Positions 16,942 through 26,010 of a DNA stretch of 64,000 nucleotides are shown in pieces. The DNA is from Pseudovibrio sp. M1P-2-3 (GTDB taxonomy: Bacteria > Pseudomonadota > Alphaproteobacteria > Rhizobiales > Stappiaceae). The stretch covers positions 1,363,501-1,427,500 of the forward strand of contig NZ_JARRCW010000001.1 of assembly GCF_031501865.1 (NCBI RefSeq), written 5' to 3'. The notes under the pieces are model-generated. The model was given only the letters and a program-made list of their open reading frames with translations, did not search any database and was not told the DNA's origin. The stretch's first letter is position 1, and each line of letters opens with the position of its first letter. The position numbers and the translations under genes were made by a program.

Positions 16942-17934
16942 ATGCCGGAGGAGTGGAAAAAACAGTCTCTGCTTGTTACCGGTGCAAATGGCGGAATAGC
17001 CAGGATCACCTGCCAGCTACTGGCGGAAAAGGACTTGGGGCGAATCGCCCTTGCATGTAGAAGTCACTCCTCTGCAGTTCAGGTCCGCGAGGACCTTATT
17101 CGCGCACTTCCCGCCGCCAACCATACCCAGTTGGAGCCCTACGGGGGCTTCGATATGTATTCTCTAGAGAAAATCCGGGCATCCGTTGATACACTTCCGC
17201 AGGACAAGCCCTTTGATATGGTCTTTTTGAGTGTGGGTGGCCCTGTTTTCTCCAAGTCGTTTCAAGTAGTTCCCTGGGGAAAGTATGAGGTAGAGGAAAA
17301 TGTTTGCAAAAACACTCTTGGCTCTCATGCAACCCTTTTGGCTCTAAAAAATCGGGGACTCTTGAAAAAGGGATGTAGAGTTGTCTTCGCTGGCGGAGAA
17401 ATGTCGCGGGGTTACAAATACGTGGCAGCTCAGCCGCAGTTTTCACAGCCACAGGAACTGAGAGAGTACATCCTCCAGACACGGCAATTGGCTCAACCTT
17501 ATAAAGCGATGGATGCATATGCTATCGGCAAGTTTACAGGGGTCTTGTGGCTCCAAAAAGCGGCAAGTGTTCTGGACGGAGAGGCGAGCCTCATTTCCAT
17601 GTCCCCCGGCTTCACCTATGGAACTCATATCAATGATAGGATGCCTGCGCTTCAGCGTTGGTTACTGACGAACGTATATATCCGGTTCATGAGATGGCGT
17701 GGGCAAAGTGCAGGCCCGCAGGAGGGAGCAGTTAAATTTGCCGACTGTCTCAAGGGCACAGTTGGAACTCATGGACAAGTTCTGGGGGCTCCCGCTGGAA
17801 GAACACTCGGACCCTTGAGCGACCAGCTTCCAATGAACCCCTATTTTACAAAGGGTCCATTAATCGAGGAGTTCTGGCGTATTTTAGAAGACTTATGCGG
17901 TCCGTGGCATGGTGAAGCATCCCAAAAGCCATGA
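16942..17934 (+). CDS. Short-chain dehydrogenase/reductase-like protein
   Basis: A 330-residue protein with an N-terminal Rossmann nucleotide-binding motif (LLVTGANGGIARIT, TGxxxGIx type) and a YAIGK (YxxxK) catalytic pair in AMDAYAIGKFTG, then SMSPGFTYGTHIND. It resembles light-dependent protochlorophyllide-reductase or retinol-dehydrogenase-like SDRs in length and layout rather than the classical 250-residue form. The substrate is unknown. An AAAAGGAGGGCGGGT stretch before the ATG is a strong ribosome-binding site. It converges with the AEC permease gene (22-base gap). Confidence 0.75.
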   Translation: MPEEWKKQSLLVTGANGGIARITCQLLAEKDLGRIALACRSHSSAVQVREDLIRALPAANHTQLEPYGGFDMYSLEKIRASVDTLPQDKPFDMVFLSVGGPVFSKSFQVVPWGKYEVEENVCKNTLGSHATLLALKNRGLLKKGCRVVFAGGEMSRGYKYVAAQPQFSQPQELREYILQTRQLAQPYKAMDAYAIGKFTGVLWLQKAASVLDGEASLISMSPGFTYGTHINDRMPALQRWLLTNVYIRFMRWRGQSAGPQEGAVKFADCLKGTVGTHGQVLGAPAGRTLGPLSDQLPMNPYFTKGPLIEEFWRILEDLCGPWHGEASQKP

Positions 17935-17956
17935 AGAATGAAACAGGCCATACCTG

Positions 17957-18886
17957 TTAATCGATAACGAAAATAAGCCAGCCCGCGTAGGTGAGTGCTG
18001 CTAAAATAGTTTGGGCAGCGATAATTTGAGCCATGAGAGCGTAATCTCCCCCCATTTTTCGGGAGAGAATGTAAGCGGAGCCAGCAGTCGGACCTGCAAA
18101 CACAATTACAAGTGCAAGTTTTAGGGTCTCGTCCACTTCCAGAAGTGTTGCAAAAACCAAGGCCACAGCCGGAGCTATGAGCAGGCGAAAAGCGACACCG
18201 GTGATCAGCTGGAAGTTGGGCTTGCGCAGCATACGCAGATCAATTGCAGCCCCCACACATAAAATGGCCATGGGGACAGAGGCTGAGCTGAGGAATGTTA
18301 GATAGCCATCTAGAACCTCCGGCAGAGGAATATGAGTAACATTTAATACAAGGCCGACCAACACGGAAAGGATGAAAGGATTTTTCAGCACCCCTCCCAA
18401 AACACTTTGTAAGCTGATGGCGTGCGATCGTGTGTAGAGAATCATTAGGAGGACGCACAACAGGTTGTTAAACGGCGTCAAAATTGCAAAGGCAATGGCT
18501 ATGAGGGAAACGCCTGTATCCTCTAATACTTTTGTGGCAACCGCCAACGTAATAAAGCCGTTCCAGCGAATGGTTCCTTGCGCCAGAGATGTCCACGACG
18601 CGCCGGAGACCCCCAGATAGCGTTGCAGTAAGGGGTGTAGAGCCATCAAAATTGCAATGAGAAAAGTAACGGACCCTAACATAACGACGGCGTACTTTCC
18701 CACATGAATGCTGGAAAAATCCGCGCTGGCCACACTGGGGATCAAAAGTGCGGGAATCAAAACCCAGTAGCACAGGTTCTCGATTGAGGCCCAGCCCTCT
18801 GGCGGGATGAACTGGCTGTAGCCAAGGGCCCAGCCAGTCAAAAGCAGCAAGATAATAGGAAGGATTGCTGAAACAACCAATTGCAT
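17957..18886 (-). CDS. AEC family (auxin efflux carrier type) permease
   Basis: A 309-residue membrane protein with about ten hydrophobic segments and the two-halved layout of the AEC family (FIPPEGWASIENLCYWVLIPALL in the first half, GPTAGSAYILSRKMGGD and AQIIAAQTILAALT near the C-terminus). Members export organic acids such as malate or malonate or carry other small anions; the cargo here cannot be told. It lies 55 bases after ruvX on the same strand, so it could be co-transcribed with it. Confidence 0.88.
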   Translation of the reverse strand: MQLVVSAILPIILLLLTGWALGYSQFIPPEGWASIENLCYWVLIPALLIPSVASADFSSIHVGKYAVVMLGSVTFLIAILMALHPLLQRYLGVSGASWTSLAQGTIRWNGFITLAVATKVLEDTGVSLIAIAFAILTPFNNLLCVLLMILYTRSHAISLQSVLGGVLKNPFILSVLVGLVLNVTHIPLPEVLDGYLTFLSSASVPMAILCVGAAIDLRMLRKPNFQLITGVAFRLLIAPAVALVFATLLEVDETLKLALVIVFAGPTAGSAYILSRKMGGDYALMAQIIAAQTILAALTYAGWLIFVID

Positions 18887-18940
18887 GCGGGGTCTTTCTA
18901 AAGTCTGGATAAAGCGCCCCGTGCAGAAAGGTTGGGGGAG

Positions 18941-19435
18941 TTAGTCGTTGAAAAATGAAGTGGCGCCAACCTGTAAACGATCCAGAAGCCCCTGTAAAAT
19001 ATAACTAGCTGCCATTTTGTCGACCAGTTCACTTCGCCGTGCACGGGAGCGGTCAGCCTCAATAAGTGTACGGGTTACAGCTGCGGTGGAAAGGCGCTCG
19101 TCCCAATAAGTAATCGGAATGTCCGTACGCTGGGCCAGATTGCGGGCAAAAGCGCGTGTGGCTTGTGCGCGTGGGCCTTCTGTTCCGTCCATGTTCAGTG
19201 GTAGCCCGAGAACCAACCCGCAAACCTGATGTTGGGCACAAAGTTCGAGTAAGCGGTCAGTGTCAATGGTGAACTTCTTGCGTTTGATGGTCTCAAGAGG
19301 AGACGCGATGCGCCGCCCCATGTCGGAAAGGGCAAGGCCAATGGTCTTCGTGCCAAGATCCATGCCAAGAACGCGCTGTCCGTATTGAAGGTGAGCTTCA
19401 AATTCTTCTGTAGAATAAGTTGGGTCATTTGCCAT
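18941..19435 (-). CDS. ruvX: Putative pre-16S rRNA nuclease / Holliday junction resolvase YqgF
   Basis: A 164-residue RNase H-fold protein with [43 protein letters not shown] and [14 protein letters not shown], the signature blocks of YqgF/RuvX. It is reported to mature the 5' end of 16S rRNA and to resemble RuvC. The protein starts at the ATG at 19435. ung lies divergently 102 bases away. Linkage with the gatC-gatA pair is common in the order, here spread by 7 kb of other genes. Confidence 0.95.
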   Translation of the reverse strand: MANDPTYSTEEFEAHLQYGQRVLGMDLGTKTIGLALSDMGRRIASPLETIKRKKFTIDTDRLLELCAQHQVCGLVLGLPLNMDGTEGPRAQATRAFARNLAQRTDIPITYWDERLSTAAVTRTLIEADRSRARRSELVDKMAASYILQGLLDRLQVGATSFFND

Positions 19436-19537
19436 GGCTGCGCTCTAACATAGAGCTGCAAGGTTGCCAAGAGACCGCTTGTTTGGCTAAGAGAAAGCTT
19501 GTCTCCCGAGCCTTTCAAAAAACAACAGGAAAATTGT

Positions 19538-20224
19538 ATGCATCAAGATGCATTGGAACCTCAATGGCGTAAAGTTCTTGGTTCCCAGTTCACACAACCC
19601 TATTTTAAAGAGATTGAAAATGCTTTGAAGGAGCGGGGAGAGGCTGGGGCAGTCATTTACCCGCCAGAGGATCAACGCTTTTCCGCTTTTAATGCAACGC
19701 CCTTTTCAAAAGTATCCGTCGTGATTTTGGGGCAGGATCCCTATCACGGCTCTGGGCAGGCACATGGACTGTCGTTTTCTGTTCAGCCGGATGTGAAAAT
19801 CCCGCCTTCCTTGCGCAACATCTATAAGGAACTGGAGAGTGACCTTGGAATCACTGCGCCCAAACATGGTTTCCTGCAAGCTTGGGCAGAGCGGGGTGTT
19901 TTACTATTGAACACCTCGCTTTCTGTTGAAGAGGGTAAAGCGGGAGCCCATGCAAAACTGGGCTGGGAGTTATTTACGGATAGCGCCATTGAGGCTTTGA
20001 GCGAGAAAAGACAAGGTCTTGTCTTTGTGTTGTGGGGAGCTCATGCGCAGAAAAAAACTAAGCTGATTGACTGCCAGAAGCATTTGGTGTTGAGCGGGGC
20101 TCACCCTTCTCCCCTTTCTGCTTACCGTGGTTTTTTTGGCTCCAAACCATTTTCCAAGATCAATGCATTCCTGAAGGAGCAGGGGGGGGATGCCATTGAC
20201 TGGTCCTTGCCCGCATTGGATTAA
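19538..20224 (+). CDS. ung: Uracil-DNA glycosylase
   Basis: A 228-residue family-1 uracil-DNA glycosylase that removes uracil from DNA to start base-excision repair. The catalytic GQDPYHGSGQAHGLSFSV, the VLLLNTSLSV segment, VLWGAHAQ and the DNA-intercalation loop HPSPLSAYRGFFGSKPFS are all intact. I chose the ATG at 19538, which follows AACAGGAAAA, over an ATG 13 codons upstream. The C-terminal length is normal. It is divergent from ruvX. Confidence 0.96.
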   Translation: MHQDALEPQWRKVLGSQFTQPYFKEIENALKERGEAGAVIYPPEDQRFSAFNATPFSKVSVVILGQDPYHGSGQAHGLSFSVQPDVKIPPSLRNIYKELESDLGITAPKHGFLQAWAERGVLLLNTSLSVEEGKAGAHAKLGWELFTDSAIEALSEKRQGLVFVLWGAHAQKKTKLIDCQKHLVLSGAHPSPLSAYRGFFGSKPFSKINAFLKEQGGDAIDWSLPALD

Positions 20225-20331
20225 GTCCTGAACGAGGAGGGGACTGCTCGACTTCCTGTATTTGGGAGCCTAATAATTCAGGAATTCCAATTGATGCCAC
20301 AGCTGTTTCCTAATGCCTTCAGAATTTAATC

Positions 20332-20372
20332 CTTTTGTTTTGTTAGGAAGCTAGCTGGACACAAAACAAAAG
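20332..20372. repeat. 12-bp perfect inverted repeat upstream of UPF0173 gene
   Basis: CTTTTGTTTTGT (20332-20343) and ACAAAACAAAAG (20361-20372) are perfect inverted copies around a 17-base spacer, ending 18 bases before the ATG at 20390. It could be an operator or a hairpin in the leader; the AT-rich arms and absence of a T-run argue against a terminator. Confidence 0.5.
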
Positions 20373-20389
20373 TCTGGCAGGAGGTATCA

Positions 20390-21103
20390 ATGAAGATCAC
20401 ATATTGGGGACATTCCGCTTTTCGAATAGAAATTAAAGACGCGGTGATACTTATTGATCCGTTCCTGTCGGGAAACCCCCACTTCCCGAAGGACAAAAGC
20501 GTAGAACAGGTCTCAAGCGGCGTCACGCATGTCCTTCTTTCGCATGGACACGATGACCACTTGGGCGATGCTCTGGATATTCTCAAGAATACAGGGGCTC
20601 AGCTTTCCTCTTGTTTTGAAGTCTGTATGTGGGCCTCTTCCCATGGCATAGAAAGCATCAACCCCATGGGATGCGGAGGCCGTGTGGATGTGGGCCCCTT
20701 TAAAGTGGCGCTCACCAATGCAGTTCACAGCTCGTCATCGCAGGCAGAGACCGGCACCCCCATTTATATGGGAAACCCCAATGGCCTGATCATTGAGGCA
20801 GAAGGTGAACCCACGCTCTACCACATGGGAGATACTGATATTTTCGGTGATATGGCGCTAATCAATGAGCTTTACGCACCAAAAGTGGGGCTGGTCCCCA
20901 TTGGCGACCGGTTTACCATGGGTGCAAATACTGCCGCTATGGCGTGCAAGCGCTACTTCAATTTCAAGCAGATAATACCCATGCACTACGCCACTTTCCC
21001 CATTTTGGATCAAAGCGCGGATGCGTATGTTAAGCATATGGAGGCTGACGCTAAAAAAGTATCTGTGCTTGCGCTCGCAGACGAGATCGAGGTTAGCTGC
21101 TGA
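20390..21103 (+). CDS. UPF0173 metal-dependent hydrolase
   Basis: A 237-residue metallo-beta-lactamase-fold protein beginning MKITYWGHSAFRIEI, with the metal site LLSHGHDDHLGDALD, a second-metal His-Asp region in HMGDTDIFGDMALI and C-terminal PMHYATFP. This is the UPF0173/UlaG-like family, usually annotated as a metal-dependent hydrolase of unknown substrate. A GGCAGGAGGTATCA ribosome-binding site precedes the ATG. In relatives it often sits near gatC. A perfect inverted repeat lies just upstream. Confidence 0.93.
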   Translation: MKITYWGHSAFRIEIKDAVILIDPFLSGNPHFPKDKSVEQVSSGVTHVLLSHGHDDHLGDALDILKNTGAQLSSCFEVCMWASSHGIESINPMGCGGRVDVGPFKVALTNAVHSSSSQAETGTPIYMGNPNGLIIEAEGEPTLYHMGDTDIFGDMALINELYAPKVGLVPIGDRFTMGANTAAMACKRYFNFKQIIPMHYATFPILDQSADAYVKHMEADAKKVSVLALADEIEVSC

Positions 21104-21154
21104 GCGCATCCAGAAGTGACAGGCTTATCCCGTGAGCGGCTGTCTGGCAGGTCC

Positions 21155-21505
21155 TTAGTAGCGTCCTGACATCACTGCGATAGCGTCCTCTTCTCCTCTT
21201 TGGTGCTTATTGGCCAAGTGAAATATGGAGAGGCGCAGCTCGCTCAATTGCACGTTGGCGAGCAGCTCACTGTCTCCATGCTCTATATTGTGTCCGTGTA
21301 AGGGAGACAATGTAAGTTCTGTGAAGCCTTGACCGGGGGAGAACAGTTCCATAAGCGCGTAGATGTCGACGACTTTGTTTCCAACTGCATCAACTGATCT
21401 GGTTGCCTCCAGATTTGACGCCCAATAAGATTCTCCGCAGTCCCTTAGAAACCTCTCGCAGGTCACTAGATGCTCATGCAAGCTTGAAGTTTGTGTTGCT
21501 ATCAT
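21155..21505 (-). CDS. Hypothetical protein, DUF6966-like
   Basis: A 116-residue cytoplasmic protein. The N-terminal segment (LHEHLVTCERFLRDCGESYWASNLEAT) followed by DIYALMELFSPGQGFTELTLSP resembles the DUF6966 family of small helical proteins; this is a pattern judgement without a search. No catalytic residues are evident. It stands alone between UPF0173 (convergent, 51-base gap) and an AT-rich stretch, so its promoter lies in 21506-21600. Confidence 0.6.
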   Translation of the reverse strand: MIATQTSSLHEHLVTCERFLRDCGESYWASNLEATRSVDAVGNKVVDIYALMELFSPGQGFTELTLSPLHGHNIEHGDSELLANVQLSELRLSIFHLANKHQRGEEDAIAVMSGRY

Positions 21506-21777
21506 CTTTTCTGTTCTTTACCGACAGTTTTAAAGAGCATCACTATGATAATAAAAAACAACGATATATATAATATGAAGGCTGGTATCTAAGTAAATTT
21601 TTTTATTTGTTAATTTACAATTATTAGGTTAATTAAGTGATTGTTTAGCTATAGACAAATTTAGTGTTTTTTATTCAGTTAATATTGTAGGGTGTTTGTT
21701 ATTTTACTTTTGGTTTGCTCCGTTTTTGTAGACTAGGAACTCTGGTTAGAAATAGTTCTAATGTAAGGGAGAACCCT

Positions 21778-21954
21778 ATGGGGAGCAAACCTGACCCTCA
21801 AGATAGACTGGATGACTTCAAGCGGTTTCTGGATGAAGGTGAAGGCCCGCGCAGGAAAAGCAGCGCAAAGACAATTTTTTATATCATTCTCTTAAGTGTG
21901 TTTGCTGCCGTTATCATTGTGTTTTCATTGCGGCCACTCATCATAGGCTATTAA
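21778..21954 (+). CDS. Small single-pass membrane protein, 58 residues
   Basis: Starts MGSKPDPQDRLDDFKRFLDEGEGPRRKSS and continues into one hydrophobic segment (IFYIILLSVFAAVIIVFSL, about residues 34-52) with a short C-terminal end. The ATG at 21778 follows TAAGGGAGAACCCT, a good ribosome-binding site, so I prefer it to an ATG 21 codons upstream. The charged N-terminus before the segment predicts the N-terminus in the cytoplasm. No family recognised. Confidence 0.6.
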   Translation: MGSKPDPQDRLDDFKRFLDEGEGPRRKSSAKTIFYIILLSVFAAVIIVFSLRPLIIGY

Positions 21955-22117
21955 TCGAGGCTGGCGGTTCATCAGGCTCTGTTACAGAGTATTGCCGAAA
22001 AGTGAGGTGGCTCGGTTTGTTTGGACAGGTGAGCGATATTTATAAGTGGATGCGCTCCTGTTACGCCGCTTCGTAGGATATTAGTCCTCGGCAGTTACTT
22101 GATAACATAACGGTAGG

Positions 22118-22654
22118 TTAAAAAAATAGTTCGCCTTTAAGGCAGTTAACATTTATCAAGTAGTAATCATCGATAAGTTGAGTAACTTTAACATTACATT
22201 TGGTTTGTAAGCGCACATTAGGTGTATCAGATTTCATATTTTCTTTCTTTTCTCTTGTAAGATAAAAATAGTCTTGTGAGGGGAACCAATTGAACTCCCC
22301 CCACTTAATTATCTCACCATAATCTGGAAGCTGTTTGGTATCCGTCAGTAATATCCGTAAGTTGTTCATCTGCTTGAATTGAGGTGACATCTGTAGTGTG
22401 ACGTAATATGCGGCTCCTAACGAAATAATTATAAGGTACCATCTTGTTGTAATTGCCAACATTACCCCAGTTATCGAAGTTAAAATTGAGATCATAATAA
22501 ATAATGGAACTGGAATAATTTGGTATGAATAAAGCGCAGGATAGAACATCAACGTCAGTATCAATAGGCAAGCTATAAAATATGAGATGCTGAATATTAG
22601 GTCTTTGAATTCGCTTTTCATTTCGAATGTAACCGCAATTTCATTTTCCCACAT
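22118..22654 (-). CDS. Hypothetical membrane protein
   Basis: A 178-residue protein with three or four hydrophobic segments (about residues 17-40, 46-66 and 70-88) and a C-terminal polar part (about 90-178) containing WGEFNWFPSQDYFYLTREK. It is notably more AT-rich than the housekeeping genes, with many Ile, Tyr and Asn codons, which suggests acquired DNA. I do not recognise a family. No ribosome-binding site decides between the ATG at 22654 and one at 22621. Codon periodicity looks plausible but the gene stands alone. Confidence 0.5.
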   Translation of the reverse strand: MWENEIAVTFEMKSEFKDLIFSISYFIACLLILTLMFYPALYSYQIIPVPLFIMISILTSITGVMLAITTRWYLIIISLGAAYYVTLQMSPQFKQMNNLRILLTDTKQLPDYGEIIKWGEFNWFPSQDYFYLTREKKENMKSDTPNVRLQTKCNVKVTQLIDDYYLINVNCLKGELFF

Positions 22655-22890
22655 ATACGATCAATTTTCTTATTCTCTAAATAAGAATTGGCGTAACTAA
22701 AGTAAGATTGTATCGCTGTATTTAACAGGTATCCGTTGCCTGCATTAAAGGCATGTTATGTCACCAGCCACACAGCTCCTTGGAAGCTATGGCCTATAGT
22801 AAAACCAGACCATGGTGTCGTCCTGCTTTGAGCTTTTGCTAGAACAGAATTGTTTTTCTCAGTATGGCTTCCATGCGGTGCTGGATCACG

Positions 22891-23463
22891 TTATGAGAGG
22901 GTATTTCGAACTAGGTCATAAATAAATCTGGTCTCCACCTTTTGGCCGCGAATAGCGCATCTGAAGTAAATTGGCCCCAGCAAAGCATCAATTTGGTCTT
23001 CCATCTTTTCGGTTTGCCCTGCAAAAACGAAAAGTTGGCGCATCAGCGTTCTTTGCTCGCCCTCAATATACTGCGCTTCTTGCCTTAAGGATGGTTCCGA
23101 TAAAAGCGCCAGAAAAGCTCGGCCCAGAGGTCCTTCAAACAGACTTGTGGCAAGTTGCAGGAGTGTCGCGTTGAGGTCCGCCTGCAAAGATCCGGAAATT
23201 GGAGGGACGGGGGGGACTTGCCGGAACCCCAAACGCACCGCTTCTATTGCAAGCGTTCTTTTGTCGGGCCAGCGCCTGTAAATAGCCTGCTTGGAGGTGC
23301 CAACGCTTTGTGCAATCTCTTGAAGGTTAAGGTTCGTATATCCCTGCTCTGCCAAGTCTTTTAGGGTCTGGCTCAATATACGCTTTCCCAAATCCTTTTG
23401 CCGTGGGCGTCCCCTTTTCGTTGGTGAGTGGGGGGGAGGGAAGGTTTGAACAGGAGTACTCAT
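22891..23463 (-). CDS. TetR family transcriptional regulator
   Basis: A 190-residue repressor-type protein. The N-terminal helix-turn-helix (about residues 25-70) reads LNLQEIAQSVGTSKQAIYRRWPDKRTLAIEAV, the TetR signature. The C-terminal part has the TetR_C ligand-binding fold (LFEGPLGRAFLALLSEPSLRQEA). Its ATG overlaps the GlxA-family stop codon in an ATGA, so the two regulators are translationally coupled. It is a good candidate for regulating the divergent MFS gene at 24663, but no operator could be identified. Confidence 0.88.
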   Translation of the reverse strand: MSTPVQTFPPPHSPTKRGRPRQKDLGKRILSQTLKDLAEQGYTNLNLQEIAQSVGTSKQAIYRRWPDKRTLAIEAVRLGFRQVPPVPPISGSLQADLNATLLQLATSLFEGPLGRAFLALLSEPSLRQEAQYIEGEQRTLMRQLFVFAGQTEKMEDQIDALLGPIYFRCAIRGQKVETRFIYDLVRNTLS

Positions 23464-24497
23464 GACAGGCGGGAGGGCTGCGTGGTTTGGTGCCCATGAG
23501 TGTTGCGAGGGCGAATACTGGAGGGAAAACGGGCGATATATTCACTTGGTGTAACGCCGTAGCGCCTATCAAAAGCGCGTCGCAGGTTTTGAAGTGTGCC
23601 AAAACCCGCACGATCCGCCGCTTTTTGGAGGGGCATCCCCCCGTGAAGTAGGGAAACAGCAAGGTCCAGTCGTGTTTTTTCTACAAACTGGGCAGGTGAC
23701 ATTGCTAGATCCCGCTGGAAATGCCGGTAAAGGCTGCGCGGGCTCATGGCAGCACAATCTGCCAGAGCTTCAACGTTCCAGTCCTGTTCGGGGTTTAAAA
23801 GGATCACTTCGCTCAGTTTGGCGAGGGCAGGCAGGGAGGCGGATTGCAAGGCAAGCGGGGCAGAATACTGCGCCTGTCCACCGGAACGCTGCATATAGAC
23901 CACCAGATACTGCGCCGCGCGCAGTGCAACCGTACTGCCGCAATCTTCCTCGATGAGTGCAAGGGCCAGATCAATGCCGGAGGTCACACCCGCGGCGGTA
24001 TAGATATTCTCGCTTCTAACGAAAATGCGGTCCACCTGCCACTGCACATTGGGGTAATTTGCTTTTACCTGTTGGCTGCGGCACCAGTGCGTTGTGGCGT
24101 GTCGCCCATCCAGAACGCCGGCACTGGCAAGAAACAGCGCCCCGGAGCATACAGAAATGAGGCGCTGGTTTCCATCGCGGTCAGCTGCGCGCTGGACGGC
24201 CTGCGTGATCCGCGGGTCATTTAGATACCTGTTCACATGCCCGCCGGGAAACAGAAAGTCTGCGGAGCGATCCCAGTCAGCCAATTTTCCATCAACGGCA
24301 ATTTTGATGCCCGGATCACTTGTCACAGGGTTTCCATCCAGACTGAGGCACCGAATTTTGTAGTTCATTCTGGATTGGATCGCAGGTTGTGAAACGCTGG
24401 TGAAAGCCTGACTGGGCCCTGCAAGGTCCAACAGGTTGACCCCGTCAAAAACAAAGATATCAATAGATCGCGTTGTATGGCTCATTGGCTTCTTCAT
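23460..24497 (-). CDS. GlxA family transcriptional regulator (DJ-1/PfpI + AraC HTH)
   Basis: About 345 residues. The N-terminal half is a DJ-1/PfpI domain (DIFVFDGVNLLDLAGPSQAF, and LISVCSGALFLASAGVLDGRHATTHW around the Cys nucleophile position). The C-terminal half is an AraC-type double helix-turn-helix (LADCAAMSPRSLYRHFQRD and QKAADRAGFGTLQNLRRAFDRRYGVTPSEY). This architecture is that of GlxA-like activators. Start codons at 24545, 24497 and 24485 are possible; 24497 best fits the domain start. It is coupled to the TetR gene and divergent from the MFS transporter across about 165 bases. Confidence 0.9.
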   Translation of the reverse strand: MKKPMSHTTRSIDIFVFDGVNLLDLAGPSQAFTSVSQPAIQSRMNYKIRCLSLDGNPVTSDPGIKIAVDGKLADWDRSADFLFPGGHVNRYLNDPRITQAVQRAADRDGNQRLISVCSGALFLASAGVLDGRHATTHWCRSQQVKANYPNVQWQVDRIFVRSENIYTAAGVTSGIDLALALIEEDCGSTVALRAAQYLVVYMQRSGGQAQYSAPLALQSASLPALAKLSEVILLNPEQDWNVEALADCAAMSPRSLYRHFQRDLAMSPAQFVEKTRLDLAVSLLHGGMPLQKAADRAGFGTLQNLRRAFDRRYGVTPSEYIARFPSSIRPRNTHGHQTTQPSRLS

Positions 24498-24662
24498 GTC
24501 ATGGTGAGGGCACTCTAAAGGCCCCCTGATGTGGTTACAAGGCACAGACCTGCGACTATTGAAGGGCTTGGCACTATTTGATGTTTGATTGTCATATGTG
24601 CCGAGGCACTTTTCAGGAATAATGATAACATTCGTAAATTAATCGTTTGGGATACTTAGAAT

Positions 24663-25871
24663 TTGACCGTGGCACCAATTGTTCAAAACTCACTTATGCG
24701 GCGTAACCTACCGCTTTTGCTTGCGGCGAATGGCATCCTTGCCATTCAGCTTCCCGCGCTCATTGCAACAGGCGGCTTGGCGGGAGCCTATCTTGCACCT
24801 TTGTCGTCTCTTTCCACTCTGCCGCTGACAATGCAGATGCTGGGGTTGTTGATGGGGGCCGTGCCTCTTTCTTTGTTCATGGGGCGTTTCGGGCGCAAGC
24901 CGGGCTTCCTTATGGGGTCATGTGCCAGCATGATAGGGGGAGGTGTGGCAACCTTCGCGTTGCTCTCAGGCAGTTTCTGGCTGCTGTGCTTTGGGCACTT
25001 TCTTTTTGGTATTTCCGCCTCTGCCGTCGGGCTTTTCCGCTTTGCAGCTGCAGATGCGGCCACTGAACGCTGGAAATCAACGGCCCTGTCATTGGCTATG
25101 ACCATGGGACTGGTTGCAGCTCTTGTTGCTCCCCAAATTGTTAAAGCAACTCGGGACGTGTTCGAACCCATACCCTTTGCAGGTATTTACCTTGCTATTT
25201 CGGTGGTTGGCTTCTTGAGCGCCTTGCCGACACTTTTTATCAACCTACCTATAGCGAAGAAGGCTCAAGAGGTACATGAACAGCGCCCGCCACTGCGTGA
25301 AATCTTGCGCCGTCCAGCCATTAGCACTGCGATTGTGGGCGGTGTTGTCTCCTATGGTGTCATGACGCTTGTCATGGTTCCAACGCCCCTTGCCATGGCG
25401 TTTTGCGGCTTTGATGTGGATCCGGCCAGCGAGGTGATCGGCTGGCATGTCATCGCCATGTTTGCTCCCAGTTTCTTTACGGGCATATTGATCAGCCGGT
25501 TTGGGGCTCCTTTGATAATTTCCCTTGGGATGGTGCTGCTGACGGCAAGCTGCCTCACGCTTTACAGCGGCGTGGAGCTCTTCCATTTTTACGGTGGCCT
25601 CATTCTGCTTGGGCTTGGCTGGAACTTTGGCTTTGTGGGTGCCTCAAGTTACTTGAATGCCAATTTGAAGGACAATGAACGCCCTGCCATGCAGGGGCTC
25701 AATGACACATTGGTTGGCTTGGCGACTGTGATTGCATCCCTTGTCTCTGGTGTTGCACTGGAAAACTTGGGGTGGGAGAACCTCGTTCTGCTGTGTCTGC
25801 CCTTGTTTGCAATGTGCCTGCTGTACATTGGAGCGCAAAGCCTCCGCCAGCGGCCAGTGAATATGGTTTAG
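24663..25871 (+). CDS. MFS transporter
   Basis: About 402 residues with some twelve hydrophobic segments and the major facilitator loop-2/3 signature SLFMGRFGRKPGFLMGS. It resembles drug/metabolite efflux members of the family; the substrate is unknown. The frame opens at a TTG (24663), with a GTG at 24669 and an ATG at 24696 as alternatives; none has a strong ribosome-binding site, so the start is uncertain. It is divergent from a GlxA-TetR pair that probably controls it. One copy of a 95-bp intergenic repeat follows. Confidence 0.85.
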   Translation: MTVAPIVQNSLMRRNLPLLLAANGILAIQLPALIATGGLAGAYLAPLSSLSTLPLTMQMLGLLMGAVPLSLFMGRFGRKPGFLMGSCASMIGGGVATFALLSGSFWLLCFGHFLFGISASAVGLFRFAAADAATERWKSTALSLAMTMGLVAALVAPQIVKATRDVFEPIPFAGIYLAISVVGFLSALPTLFINLPIAKKAQEVHEQRPPLREILRRPAISTAIVGGVVSYGVMTLVMVPTPLAMAFCGFDVDPASEVIGWHVIAMFAPSFFTGILISRFGAPLIISLGMVLLTASCLTLYSGVELFHFYGGLILLGLGWNFGFVGASSYLNANLKDNERPAMQGLNDTLVGLATVIASLVSGVALENLGWENLVLLCLPLFAMCLLYIGAQSLRQRPVNMV

Positions 25872-25905
25872 AAGCGGCCTCTAAAATACTGACTGGTATT
25901 AAAGC

Positions 25906-26000
25906 AGTGAGAGGTTTTACTAAAACAGCTCGCTGCTTTAACCTATTGTCTAGGCGCGTACCTTCACCTAAAAACCGGTATCCACTTTTCGGTGGTACGC
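25906..26000 (+). repeat. 95-bp intergenic repeat, copy 1 (REP-like family R2)
   Basis: Shares with 41648-41741 and, inverted, 32904-32996 two blocks: a small hairpin GTTTTACTAAAAC with CAGCTCGCTG, and a distal block containing AAAACCGGTATCCACTTTTC framed by GCGTACC and GGTACGC (terminal inverted repeat). It sits between the MFS and monooxygenase genes. No coding potential. Confidence 0.75.
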
Positions 26001-26010
26001 TCCAGTATCT

